A DNA stretch of 7,195 nt from Chloroflexota bacterium (GTDB lineage: Bacteria; Chloroflexota; Limnocylindria; Limnocylindrales; CSP1-4), in NCBI GenBank assembly GCA_021812735.1, contig JAKAMV010000525.1, forward strand, positions 1-7,195, written 5' to 3'. The position numbers were made by a program, and so were the translations under genes. Positions 1 to 5,373 of the stretch are shown here, one piece after another. The notes under the pieces are model-generated. The model saw only the letters and a list, made by a program, of their open reading frames with translations, did no database searches and was not told where the DNA came from. Positions within the stretch are counted from its first letter, which is position 1; the number at the start of each line of letters is the position of its first letter.

Positions 1-358
1 GCAGAGCCCTGGCGGCCCGGGTGTCCTCGTCCCACAGCCGCTTGACGGACTCCGACCAGCCGGCGGCCTTCTGGACCTCGTCGATGACGAGCACCGAGCC
101 GCGGGGACCCGTGTCCAGGCGGGCGGCCTCCCACTGCTGCGCGATCCACTCCGGGCCCCGGAGCGTGGGCTCGTCGGCGCTCACGAAGCGGACCGGCGCC
201 GCCACGGCCCCGACGGCCTGGGCGACGAGCGTGGACTTGCCCACCTGGCGCGGGCCGGCGATCACCTGGATAAACCGCCGGGGCTCGGCGAGGCGTCGGG
301 CGAGCTCGGCGGCCTGCGGCCGGCGGTAGGGCGACCCGGCATCTGTACTACTCACCAT
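1..358 (-). CDS. AAA_14/DUF4143-type ATP-binding protein, N-terminal part
   Basis: This gene runs off the left edge; 119 residues are visible. Residues 34-44 (AGPRQVGKSTL) are a Walker A loop, with the GPRQVGKST signature typical of AAA_14 ATPases that carry a C-terminal DUF4143 domain. Residues 89-96 (VLVIDEVQ) are the Walker B motif, followed by the usual lysine and a tryptophan at 101. The family is abundant in bacteria and archaea; its biological role is poorly defined, and the DUF4143 half lies outside this window. I chose the ATG at 358-356 because it gives the family's normal short lead of about 30 residues before Walker A. No Shine-Dalgarno sequence precedes it, so the mRNA may be leaderless. 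The start codon lies inside a perfect inverted repeat (347-368), which suggests autoregulation. Other P-loop NTPases are unlikely given the GPRQVGKST plus DEVQ pair. Confidence 0.9.
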   Translation of the reverse strand, partial: MVSSTDAGSPYRRPQAAELARRLAEPRRFIQVIAGPRQVGKSTLVAQAVGAVAAPVRFVSADEPTLRGPEWIAQQWEAARLDTGPRGSVLVIDEVQKAAGWSESVKRLWDEDTRAARAL

Positions 359-368
359 GTTGAGTAGT
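347..368. promoter_or_regulatory. Inverted repeat centred on the ATPase start codon (putative operator)
   Basis: ACTACTCA (347-354) and TGAGTAGT (361-368) are perfect 8-bp inverted arms separated by 6 bp that contain the ATG of the minus-strand ATPase gene. Half-site centres are 14 bp apart, which would suit a dimeric DNA-binding protein. An RNA hairpin hiding the start codon would also be possible if transcription starts upstream. No strong -10/-35 pair is visible; TTGCAC and AAGACT 17 bp apart upstream are only a weak match. The regulatory role is inferred. Confidence 0.5.
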
Positions 369-538
369 CTTGCTCAGGATCGCGCGCAGTGCAAGAACCC
401 GCCCCCGTGAGGCTGCGAGAGAGCGTGCCAGCACCGTCGTCACCATCAGTGGGTCGTGTTCATGCCGCCTACGAGTCACCTGCCACGGGACGGGATCGCG
501 GTCACCGAGCAGGCGTGTGCGGCCACCAGACCGCCGAC

Positions 539-901
539 TCAGGGTCGCGGGGTCGGTGACGAAACGGCATGGGCATTCAGCGTCCGCTGGAGGTCGTCGA
601 CCGTACCTGTGAGCATGTCGACCTTGTTGGTGAGGTCCTGGACGAGGCTCTCGACCTGCATGACTTCGCCGGCGTCGCTGTTTGTCGGAACGCGTTGGGC
701 AACGCGGTCGGGCAGCCCGTCGAACTGGAGGAACACGACGAGGCCGCCGGCTAGGACCATGGCCTGGAGCAGCACGATGAACTGGAGGAGGAAGCGCAGA
801 TCGTCGTGGCGGCGGGTGGCGACGTCGACCTCGGCGACGGTCGGGCCCGGCTCGGCCACGGGCGATGCGAGACCTCCCGCGGACGGGATCTGGTCGGTCA
901 T
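539..901 (-). CDS. Small single-pass membrane protein with C-terminal coiled coil
   Basis: This is a 120-residue protein of no recognised family. Residues 1-36 are a polar, Pro/Ala-containing N-terminus. Residues 37-60 form one strongly hydrophobic segment (FLLQFIVLLQAMVLAGGLVVFLQF), a transmembrane helix. Residues 79-109 have regular spacing of V/L/M among charged and polar residues (VESLVQDLTNKVDMLTGTV and onward), which looks like a coiled coil. The last residues are Ser/Pro-rich. The ATG at 901 is well supported by AGGGGG 6 bp upstream. It appears to be a lone gene, facing the same way as the ATPase gene about 180 bp downstream. The layout suggests a membrane-anchored oligomer, for example a structural or scaffold protein, but nothing in the sequence names a function. 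Confidence 0.7.
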   Translation of the reverse strand: MTDQIPSAGGLASPVAEPGPTVAEVDVATRRHDDLRFLLQFIVLLQAMVLAGGLVVFLQFDGLPDRVAQRVPTNSDAGEVMQVESLVQDLTNKVDMLTGTVDDLQRTLNAHAVSSPTPRP

Positions 902-1252
902 GTGGTGTCCCCCTGGATGGCTACACGTTTCTAAGAAGCAGCGTCCGGGATCTGATGAGCCCGGTCAATGGGACGATCACACTGTCGGGGGACGTTGCCC
1001 GAAGCGGGACTGGCATGGCTCACGCTAGCTGCTCATGGTGGCGTCGGAACCGTGCCGCCGTCGGTGGTGGGCTACCCCGTCCGCTGCGGAACATCCACGG
1101 GCAGATTGTCGGGAGCCTTCGAGCCACGGGCTGGGCGACCAGGCGCCTCGGGTGGCCGCCCGCGGTGTCGGCCCGGCGCGATGAACCTCGGATCCGGTGC
1201 CCCCGCTGACACGAGTGCCTCAGGAGACATCACCGGGGCGCCGGTCGGCCCC
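902..1252. other. Intergenic stretch with no recognised gene
   Basis: Between the start of the 120-residue membrane protein and the secreted-protein remnant I see no convincing coding frame on either strand. The open frames here are Arg/Pro/Gly-rich, lack ribosome-binding sites and match nothing I recognise. The part next to 902 must hold the promoter of the membrane-protein gene. A TTGACC hexamer lies on the minus strand near 970, but I could not pair it with a credible -10 element. Confidence 0.4.
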
Positions 1253-1435
1253 CTACACGCAGGTAGCCTGCGTGTTCGACCACTCGAGCTGGACCTTCGA
1301 GCCGCCGACCGTCTTCGTCTTCCAGCTGCACAGGTCGCCGATCTCGGCGTTGTTGGGTGACAGTCCGCATCACGACGCGGCATGGTGGGGGCACGACAGC
1401 TGCGGCGGGCTGATCGTTTCCGAGCGGAACCGTCG
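1253..1435 (-). pseudogene. 3' remnant of a secreted protein gene with an in-frame stop
   Basis: The minus strand reads NNAEIGDLCSWKTKTV, then GGSKVQLEWSNTQATCV and a TAG at 1255-1253. This Cys/Trp-rich ending resembles the C-termini of secreted bacterial proteins distantly related to the phosphate-induced/EXORDIUM group, in which a SHE-x-x-E-T-(I/V)-TDP block precedes an AEIGD-(K/L)-C-x-W block. In the same frame, about 30 codons upstream, lies SETISPPQLS (near 1394-1423), which looks like a decayed form of the first block. The two are separated by a TGA at 1372-1370. No signal peptide or N-terminal domain is found upstream, so the gene is both truncated and interrupted. The family assignment is from memory of motif patterns; the pseudogene state is directly visible. 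Confidence 0.5.
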
Positions 1436-1591
1436 TCGGCCTGGCGTCGCCGCGACGGTCGGCCTCGCGCAGCCCACATCAAGGTCGAGGTGCGTCCGTC
1501 GCGCTGCGACCGTCGAGAGTGCCCGGGGTGTGGCTCGAGGTCGTCTGCTCTTCCTGCCTCTTGACTCGGTTGCGGGCCGAGCCACGCCGAC

Positions 1592-1729
1592 CTACTGCGT
1601 GACCTTGACGCGGAGGACGGAGCAGACCCCCATCTCGAGGTCCTTGGCGCCGTCGTGATGGCCACGCCTGCTGGTGCCGATGATGAGGGCGACGAGGACG
1701 TGGACGGAGAGGTAGATGAGAGACCACAT
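1592..1729 (-). CDS. Possible 45-residue membrane protein
   Basis: This is a short frame from ATG (1729-1727) to TAG (1594-1592). It begins MWSLIYLSVHVLVALIIGTS, a single N-terminal hydrophobic helix, followed by a basic and His-rich turn (RRGHHDGAKD) and a short tail ending VLRVKVTQ. All but three of 45 codons end in G or C, mostly C, which is the codon signature of real genes in this window and is unusual for a random frame. An in-frame TAG lies 12 bp upstream, so the ATG is the only start that keeps the helix. No clear Shine-Dalgarno sequence is present. It could be a real microprotein or the last piece of a lost membrane-protein gene. I do not recognise a family. Confidence 0.4.
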   Translation of the reverse strand: MWSLIYLSVHVLVALIIGTSRRGHHDGAKDLEMGVCSVLRVKVTQ

Positions 1730-1812
1730 CGGTCGATGCTACCGGGCTGATCTGAGCACGAATCGGGGTTTCTGACCCCCACGGGCAGGACGTTGAGGAT
1801 CGCGACGGTGAC

Positions 1813-1848
1813 GCGGTCCGCAACGCGGCTCGCAACGCGGTCCGCAAC
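1813..1848. repeat. 12-bp tandem repeat, three units
   Basis: GCGGTCCGCAAC (1813-1824), GCGGCTCGCAAC (1825-1836) and GCGGTCCGCAAC (1837-1848) are consecutive; the middle copy differs at two bases. Because 12 is a multiple of 3, the minus strand reads a repeated VADR/VASR peptide. No complete gene carries it, so it is either a small simple-sequence expansion or part of a decayed coding region. Confidence 0.8.
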
Positions 1849-1954
1849 GGGCGAGGCGGCAGAAGGGTGACGATGGGCACGACAGGCAATCGTGCGACGG
1901 GCGGGCGAGTCGCGAAACCCTACCTCTGCGCGCGGACGCGGATCACCGCCTCTC

Positions 1955-2113
1955 GTGCGGCTGTTCACCGGGGTGGGGGAGACGCCCTGCGTGATCTTCG
2001 GGCCCGACGACGTGCGGCTGGCCCACGGCGCCGACGAGCGCGTGCCGCTGGCCGAGGTGGAGGCGTGCGCCCGCGTGCTGGCGGCGTGGGTCGTCGACGA
2101 GCTCGGGGCCTGA
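1955..2113 (+). pseudogene. C-terminal remnant of an M20 peptidase / acetylornithine deacetylase-like gene
   Basis: From the valine codon at 1955 the frame reads VRLFTGVGETPCVIFGPDD, then VRLAHGADERVPLAEVEACA, ending WVVDELGA and a stop at 2111-2113. The pattern G-x-P-x-V-x-FGP-G/D-D-x-x-x-AH-x-x-DE-x-V is the conserved C-terminal block of M20 metallopeptidases (ArgE/DapE/CPG2 type). Its His lies in the catalytic domain and helps bind the second metal ion. Only about 52 of the usual 370-430 residues remain. The sequence upstream in this frame (SRNPTSARGRGSPP) is not M20-like, and the first metal ligands and dimerisation domain are absent. There is no credible start codon or ribosome-binding site. 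The surviving block keeps good coding character, which suggests a fairly recent truncation by deletion or rearrangement at about 1950. Confidence 0.75.
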
Positions 2114-2162
2114 CGAGGGTTCAGGCGCGGGCGTCGCGGTCGGAGCTCGCCCCTCTGGTCAA

Positions 2163-2627
2163 TCAGGGGACCGGGCTCTCCGGCGACGCCGCTCCGCCGG
2201 TCGAGGGCGCCTCGCCCAGCGCCAGGTCGTAGGCGCCGTCAACCCAGGACATCGGCACCCGGATCTCGTAGGCGGTGCCGTCGTCGGCAGTGCCGGTCAT
2301 GGTCGCAACCGCGTACGCCCATTCGACTTCGCTCTGCCAAGCCACCTTCACGTCGTGAAGTCGAATGCCCCCGTAGTCGCGGATGGCATTGGCGATGTCG
2401 ACCGATGCGTTGACGCGGGGGGACACCATGGCGGCGATGGCGGTCGAATCGCGGTTTCCCAACGCCGCGAGATAGTCGGTGACCACACGATCCCGGGCGG
2501 CCTGTCCCGTGGCTGGCGTGGAGGCCGACGGAAGGATCGAGCAGGCGGCGACGATCAGGACCAGCCCGACCGCCGCCATCAAGTGCCGCAACAAGGCACT
2601 ACGTCCGATACGAATAGAACCAGTCAC
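2163..2627 (-). CDS. Predicted lipoprotein with an NTF2-like outer domain
   Basis: This is a 154-residue secreted lipoprotein. Residues 6-15 are basic, residues 16-28 are hydrophobic, and V26-A27-A28-C29 is a clear lipobox, so Cys29 should be lipidated after signal peptidase II cleavage. A Ser/Pro/Thr linker (about 32-41) leads to a domain of about 100 residues. It has an initial helix (RDRVVTDYLAALGNRDSTAI) and later strands (VKVAWQSEVEWAYAVATMTG and YEIRVPMSWVDGAYDLAL). That order fits small NTF2/SnoaL-like or DUF4878-like lipoproteins, which have no fixed function. I use the GTG at 2627 because the ATG at codon 17 would remove the basic n-region. The transposase-remnant frame ending at 2599 overlaps its start by 29 bp. 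It converges on the M20 remnant with a 49-bp gap and no clear terminator. Confidence 0.8.
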   Translation of the reverse strand: MTGSIRIGRSALLRHLMAAVGLVLIVAACSILPSASTPATGQAARDRVVTDYLAALGNRDSTAIAAMVSPRVNASVDIANAIRDYGGIRLHDVKVAWQSEVEWAYAVATMTGTADDGTAYEIRVPMSWVDGAYDLALGEAPSTGGAASPESPVP

Positions 2628-2883
2628 CGGCCCACAGGCTCTGCAGTTCCGATAGCGGCCGGTTGAGCGTGTCGTTCGAGTGGTACGTCATGCAGATCTC
2701 GCTGCTCGTTACCTTGGTGACGATCAGGGAGTGGACATCGTGCGGGTTGACCGGGATCGGCTCCCCGGCCGTTGCGAGCGGTGAGGCGAGGCCGAGGGCG
2801 CGATGCGGGCGCTGCCGGTTGTAGTGCTCGACATAGGTCCGGAGCGTGAAGGGTTCAGTTTCCCGATTCGGGTCCTCCCACAC
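2599..2883 (-). pseudogene. 3' fragment of an rve-family transposase, joined to unrelated sequence
   Basis: Within this frame, LRTYVEHYNRQRPHRALGL and the following ASPLATAGEPIPVNPHDVH (about 2844-2731) match the C-terminal part of integrase-core transposases (rve_3 type, IS3/IS481-like). The usual ending there, RRD-(V/L)-LGGLIHEY, is missing. Instead the frame continues for about 44 residues (SLIVTKVTSSEICMTYHSND and onward) that I do not recognise, stopping at 2601-2599 just inside the lipoprotein gene. Upstream of LRTYVEHYN the residues (VWEDPNRETEPF) also fail to match the family, and the DDE catalytic residues are absent. It is therefore a fragment broken at both ends and cannot be active. 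Confidence 0.7.
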
Positions 2884-2904
2884 TGGTACAAGCGATCCCC
2901 GTAG

Positions 2905-3198
2905 ACGAAGGAGCTCCCGCCGATTCGGTCACCTCGGGCGAATGCCTTCGCAGAGCGGTTCGTGCGGACCGCGCGCCGCGAGTGCCTCGACCACGTCCTG
3001 GTCCACGGGCGTCGGCACCTCGAGCGGGTGCCCGGGGCGCACGTCGCGCACTACGTCGACGAGAGGCCGCATCGGGGACTGGGCCTGGCCGTGCCGGCCG
3101 GCATCCGACCAGCCCAGGTTCCGGGGGCGACCCCAACCCTGGTCGAACGGAGGGACGTGCTCGGCGGCCTGATCCACGACTATCGCCGGGCGGCGTGA
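2905..3198 (+). pseudogene. 3' fragment of an rve-family transposase
   Basis: After an in-frame TAG at 2902-2904 the frame reads PPIRSPRANAFAERFVRTAR, then RECLDHVLVHGRRHLERV, then HYVDERPHRGLGL, and ends RRDVLGGLIHDYRRAA with a stop at 3196-3198. This is the terminal third of an integrase-core transposase of IS3/IS481-like type. The Glu in NAFAERF is the expected third catalytic residue of the DDE triad; both Asp residues and the N-terminal HTH are missing. The natural C-terminus is intact. It lies back to back with the minus-strand fragment at 2599-2883, which shows related but different sequence, so the two come from separate elements. Loss of the 5' two thirds makes it non-functional. Confidence 0.8.
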
Positions 3199-3204
3199 TT
3201 CGGA

Positions 3205-3516
3205 TTGTTGAACCCTTCAGACCTGGAGCGCCCGGCGCTGTCAACCGACGAGGTCTGGGGGTATCTGGAGCACCTGCCCGAGTGGTGGCGGGACGCGGAC
3301 CCGGAGGACCGGCGCGCGCTCGCGGTCACGCTGTTCGAGCGGATCGGGGTGCTGGGGGTCGACCGCGTCTGGGTGGAGCCGACGCCGGAGGCCCGATACC
3401 ACGGCCTGGCCGAGGCGTTTGGACCTGATGAGGTCGAAATGGTCGGGGCGAGAGGAGGCGAGCCCCCACGACCGACCTCTTTGTCCCGGTGCGGTGGCCC
3501 CTGCCGATGCGCGTGA
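3205..3516 (+). pseudogene. C-terminal remnant of a large serine recombinase
   Basis: The frame reads DEVWGYLEHLPEWWRDADPE, then DRRALAVTLFERIGVLG, then VWVEPTPEARYHGLAEAFG. The pattern YL-x-x-LP-x-(L/W)W-x-x-A-x-PE-x-RR-x-L-x-x-x-LFE-x-I is the end of the long C-terminal region in large serine recombinases (resolvase + recombinase + zinc ribbon + coiled coil). Only about 100 of the usual 450-600 residues remain; the catalytic serine domain is gone, and transposase 3' sequence ends 6 bp upstream. The apparent TTG start is only the point where the frame opens. The last 26 codons run into tRNA-Pro-derived DNA (3440-3488), reading VGARGGEPPRPTSLSR and beyond. Enzymes of this class sometimes target tRNA 3' ends, so this is probably an old attachment-site junction next to abiE. 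Confidence 0.7.
3440..3488 (-). repeat. Degenerate tRNA-Pro 3' half (probable attachment-site scar)
   Basis: On the minus strand this segment ends TCCTCTCGCCCCGACCA (3456-3440), identical to the 3' end of typical bacterial tRNA-Pro genes: end of the T stem, acceptor strand, discriminator and CCA. It begins CGGGACAAAGAGGTCGG (3488-3472), which matches the anticodon-loop-to-variable region of tRNA-Pro(CGG) with one change. Between them the T-loop TTCAAAT is replaced by CTCGCCT and about 6 extra bases are present, and no 5' half can be folded. It is not a functional tRNA. The comparison uses the tRNA-Pro consensus as I remember it. Confidence 0.65.
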
Positions 3517-3531
3517 CCGGACCGGCCGGCG

Positions 3532-4305
3532 TCAGGGGAGCAACTGGATGAAGGTCTCCTCCACCCAGTCGAGCGCCACGACCGGATCGTAGGCGACGCC
3601 CGGCCGGAGCAGCGGCCGCACCTCCTCGAGGAACGACGGCACGCGCTTGGCCGCCAGGTTCGCCCGCAGCTCGCCCGACCGGATCATCGGGCGGCCGGCG
3701 GCGGCCTGGTACTCGCCGAGGATCGCGACGATCCGCGCGGGATCCGGGTCCGCCTGCTGGTGCGCCCACCACAGGTCGAACAGGTCGCGGCCCTTCCTGC
3801 GCTGGTAGAGGGCGCGGAGCTTGGTGGCCAGGAGCTCGTCCAGCCCGTACGTCGGGATGGCGGCGCTGTTCGCCACCGGCAGGTTCGGGACGGCATACAG
3901 GCGCGGAAGGACGTGGCCGAAGTGCTCGTGGCTGTTGATCTCGACCTTGACCTTCCGCGTCGCGCCGGTCTCGGTCTCGAAGCGGAAGGTGACCCTGGGG
4001 TGCTCGCCGGTGTCCGAGCGCGCGGGGCCGATCCATTCGAGCACGCGGCGGAGCCGCGACAGCGTCGGGCCGATCGGTCCCGGCTCGCGCTGGACGAGGT
4101 CGATGTCCTCCGAGTAGCGCGCGGCCGGCGCCAGGTGCAGCTTGTGCAGCGCCGTCCCGCCACGGAACGCGAGCGCCGCTTTGGAGCCTTCGTCGCGGAA
4201 GATGTCGAACAGGGCGAGGGTGATCACGAGGTCCTGCTCGACGTCGTCGTCGTCGGCCCACGGCGCAACGGCACGCCAGCGGACGATGTCGGCCTGGGGG
4301 AACAC
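3532..4305 (-). CDS. abiEii: AbiEii nucleotidyltransferase toxin (type IV TA)
   Basis: This is a 257-residue nucleotidyltransferase of the AbiEii/DUF1814 family, the toxin of the AbiE abortive-infection type IV toxin-antitoxin system. Residues 47-55 (FRGGTALHK) and 63-71 (RYSEDIDLV) give the GG-T...S-x-D-I-D-L nucleotidyltransferase core, with Asp67 and Asp69 as metal ligands. KVEIN (120-124) is the following strand. TYGLDELLATKLRALYQRRK (152-171) and GRDLFDLWW (172-180) form the conserved helical part. Length and motif order are normal for the family and there are no internal stops, so it looks intact. Family members are GTP-preferring NTases that cause reversible growth arrest, and related DUF1814 toxins modify tRNA; the substrate here is unknown. 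The GTG at 4305 starts 3 bp after the abiEi stop codon, which suggests translational coupling. Confidence 0.93.
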   Translation of the reverse strand: MFPQADIVRWRAVAPWADDDDVEQDLVITLALFDIFRDEGSKAALAFRGGTALHKLHLAPAARYSEDIDLVQREPGPIGPTLSRLRRVLEWIGPARSDTGEHPRVTFRFETETGATRKVKVEINSHEHFGHVLPRLYAVPNLPVANSAAIPTYGLDELLATKLRALYQRRKGRDLFDLWWAHQQADPDPARIVAILGEYQAAAGRPMIRSGELRANLAAKRVPSFLEEVRPLLRPGVAYDPVVALDWVEETFIQLLP

Positions 4306-4308
4306 CGG

Positions 4309-5103
4309 TCAGTCGGCCTCGGGCTCCGCGGTGACGAGCACGTGCCAGCGCGGGTCGCGCGCCGCCGTGGCGACCGCACCAGGCTCCCCGGGCGTCAACT
4401 GGACCCAGCCCACCCGCCGCGTCGCGAGCTCGGCATCGAGCGCGGCGAGGACCGGTCCCCCGCCGGCCCGCTCGAGGAGGTGCCCAAGGCGCTGGAGCTC
4501 GGGCGTTGCGGGCTCGACGGCGAGCGCCTCGCGCATGCCCGCCCGGCGCAGCGAGGGCGCGAGGTCCCGGAGCACCGTCGCGACGTTGTCCCAGCCCGCG
4601 GCTCGGGCCGGGTACCGGACGACGTCGAGGGTGACGAGCTCGGGGGTCGCGACGCGCATCCTCCCCGACGGCGTCGTGACAAGCGTCACCGGCGCCCGCG
4701 CCGCGGTGCGACGCACGGCGAACTCGATGACGAGCCGGCCGACCCGGACCGGTCGCCTCGCACGGGGAGCCACCACCTGGACCACCTGCGCCGCCTGGCC
4801 CGACGCGCCGTGGATCGACGCAGCGGTCAGCAGCCCCACGTAGTACGGAAGGCCGAGGTGCGTCAGGAGTGGGTCGAGGAACAGCCGCCAGGACGGCGTC
4901 CCGGTTCCCCGGTCCTCCAGGGGCAGCACGACGTGGAAGCCGCGCACCGGCGAGGCGATGAGCCGGTCGGCCTCTGCCCGGTCGAGGGCCGCCGCGACGG
5001 CGGCGTTGGATGCCGCGCCGGTCGCCGCTCGCGCCTCGGCGGTCGTGAAGGTGAAGCGACCCTGCGAGGGCAGCGCCAGCGCCCAGTCCCGCATCGAGCT
5101 CAT
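4309..5103 (-). CDS. abiEi: AbiEi-type antitoxin / transcriptional autorepressor
   Basis: This is a 264-residue AbiEi-family protein and the first gene of the abiE operon. Residues about 14-60 form a winged helix-turn-helix (TTAEARAATGAASNAAVAAA, then LDRAEADRLI and the wing RGFHVVLP). Residues 85-111 (LPYYVGLLTAASIHGASGQA, then AQVVQVV) are the hallmark block of AbiEi antitoxins, followed by a beta-rich C-terminal domain. In characterised systems AbiEi counters the toxin without binding it stably and represses its own promoter through inverted repeats; this is family knowledge. The frame stays open upstream to 5367, but I start at the ATG at 5103: it gives the normal N-terminus before the HTH, and a good promoter ends 7 bp before it. 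No Shine-Dalgarno sequence is present, consistent with a leaderless mRNA. Confidence 0.9.
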   Translation of the reverse strand: MSSMRDWALALPSQGRFTFTTAEARAATGAASNAAVAAALDRAEADRLIASPVRGFHVVLPLEDRGTGTPSWRLFLDPLLTHLGLPYYVGLLTAASIHGASGQAAQVVQVVAPRARRPVRVGRLVIEFAVRRTAARAPVTLVTTPSGRMRVATPELVTLDVVRYPARAAGWDNVATVLRDLAPSLRRAGMREALAVEPATPELQRLGHLLERAGGGPVLAALDAELATRRVGWVQLTPGEPGAVATAARDPRWHVLVTAEPEAD

Positions 5104-5105
5104 GC

Positions 5106-5136
5106 GCACAACTGTACGCCACGTGTCGAGTTGTGC
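5106..5136. promoter_or_regulatory. Inverted repeat overlapping the abiE promoter (putative AbiEi operator)
   Basis: GCACAACT (5106-5113) and AGTTGTGC (5129-5136) are perfect 8-bp inverted arms separated by 15 bp, with half-site starts 23 bp apart, about two helical turns. One arm covers the -10 region and the start point, the other the 3' half of the -35 hexamer. Binding there would block RNA polymerase. Characterised AbiEi proteins bind inverted repeats in their own promoter, so AbiEi is the obvious candidate; the binding itself is inferred. Confidence 0.7.
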
Positions 5137-5139
5137 CAA
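5111..5139 (-). promoter_or_regulatory. Predicted abiE promoter, leaderless
   Basis: On the minus strand TTGGCA (5139-5134) and TACAGT (5116-5111) are separated by exactly 17 bp. They match 5 of 6 bases of the -35 consensus and 4 of 6 of the -10 consensus. Seven bases follow the -10 before the A of the abiEi ATG (5103), so transcription should begin at or within a base or two of the start codon. Confidence 0.65.
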
Positions 5140-5373
5140 CGAATCTGCGACGGCCTCGCACGCGCGTCGGGACAGTGAGGTGGGTCGGTTTGAGATCAGC
5201 CCTGGCTCGTCGCCGCTCCTCGCCGATCCAGTGGACGACCAGCTCCCGCCCGCCGGAGCCATCCTGAGGTGCGGGCCGGCCCATTGCCGCCGGCGTTGCC
5301 ACCGGGCGACGACCGCCCCGCCCCGCCCCGGCCCCCGGCGCGGAACGTACACGCGACGCGTACACACCTCCCG

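Noticed and set aside
370..560. Minus-strand open frame between the membrane protein and the ATPase, ending in the palindrome
   Set aside because: It is Arg-rich, lacks a ribosome-binding site, overlaps the ATPase start, and shows no family resemblance.
1382..1564. Plus-strand frame containing IKVEVRPSRCDRRECPGCGS, resembling an ISL3 transposase zinc finger
   Set aside because: Only one C-x-x-C pair is present with little flanking similarity, and the DNA lies opposite the secreted-protein remnant. The evidence is too thin for a call.
1072..1968. A 298-codon minus-strand frame
   Set aside because: It is Ser/Arg/Pro low-complexity, crosses the secreted-protein remnant and the 45-codon frame in a different register, and has no domain.
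3760..5178. A 472-codon open frame on the plus strand opposite abiE
   Set aside because: It is antisense to two motif-bearing genes and is Arg/Gly-rich with no recognisable domain.
5196..5320. Minus-strand peptide RELVVHWIGEERRR, faintly like the LVVHW-GG segment of zinc-ribbon recombinases
   Set aside because: Only a few residues agree, and neither the following GG-x-H motif nor any flanking domain is present.
3326..5365. A 679-codon open frame on the minus strand across both abiE genes
   Set aside because: Its product is a low-complexity Arg/Ala/Pro/Gly string. The abiEi and abiEii frames in the same DNA carry clear family motifs, so this is an out-of-frame shadow of high-GC coding sequence.
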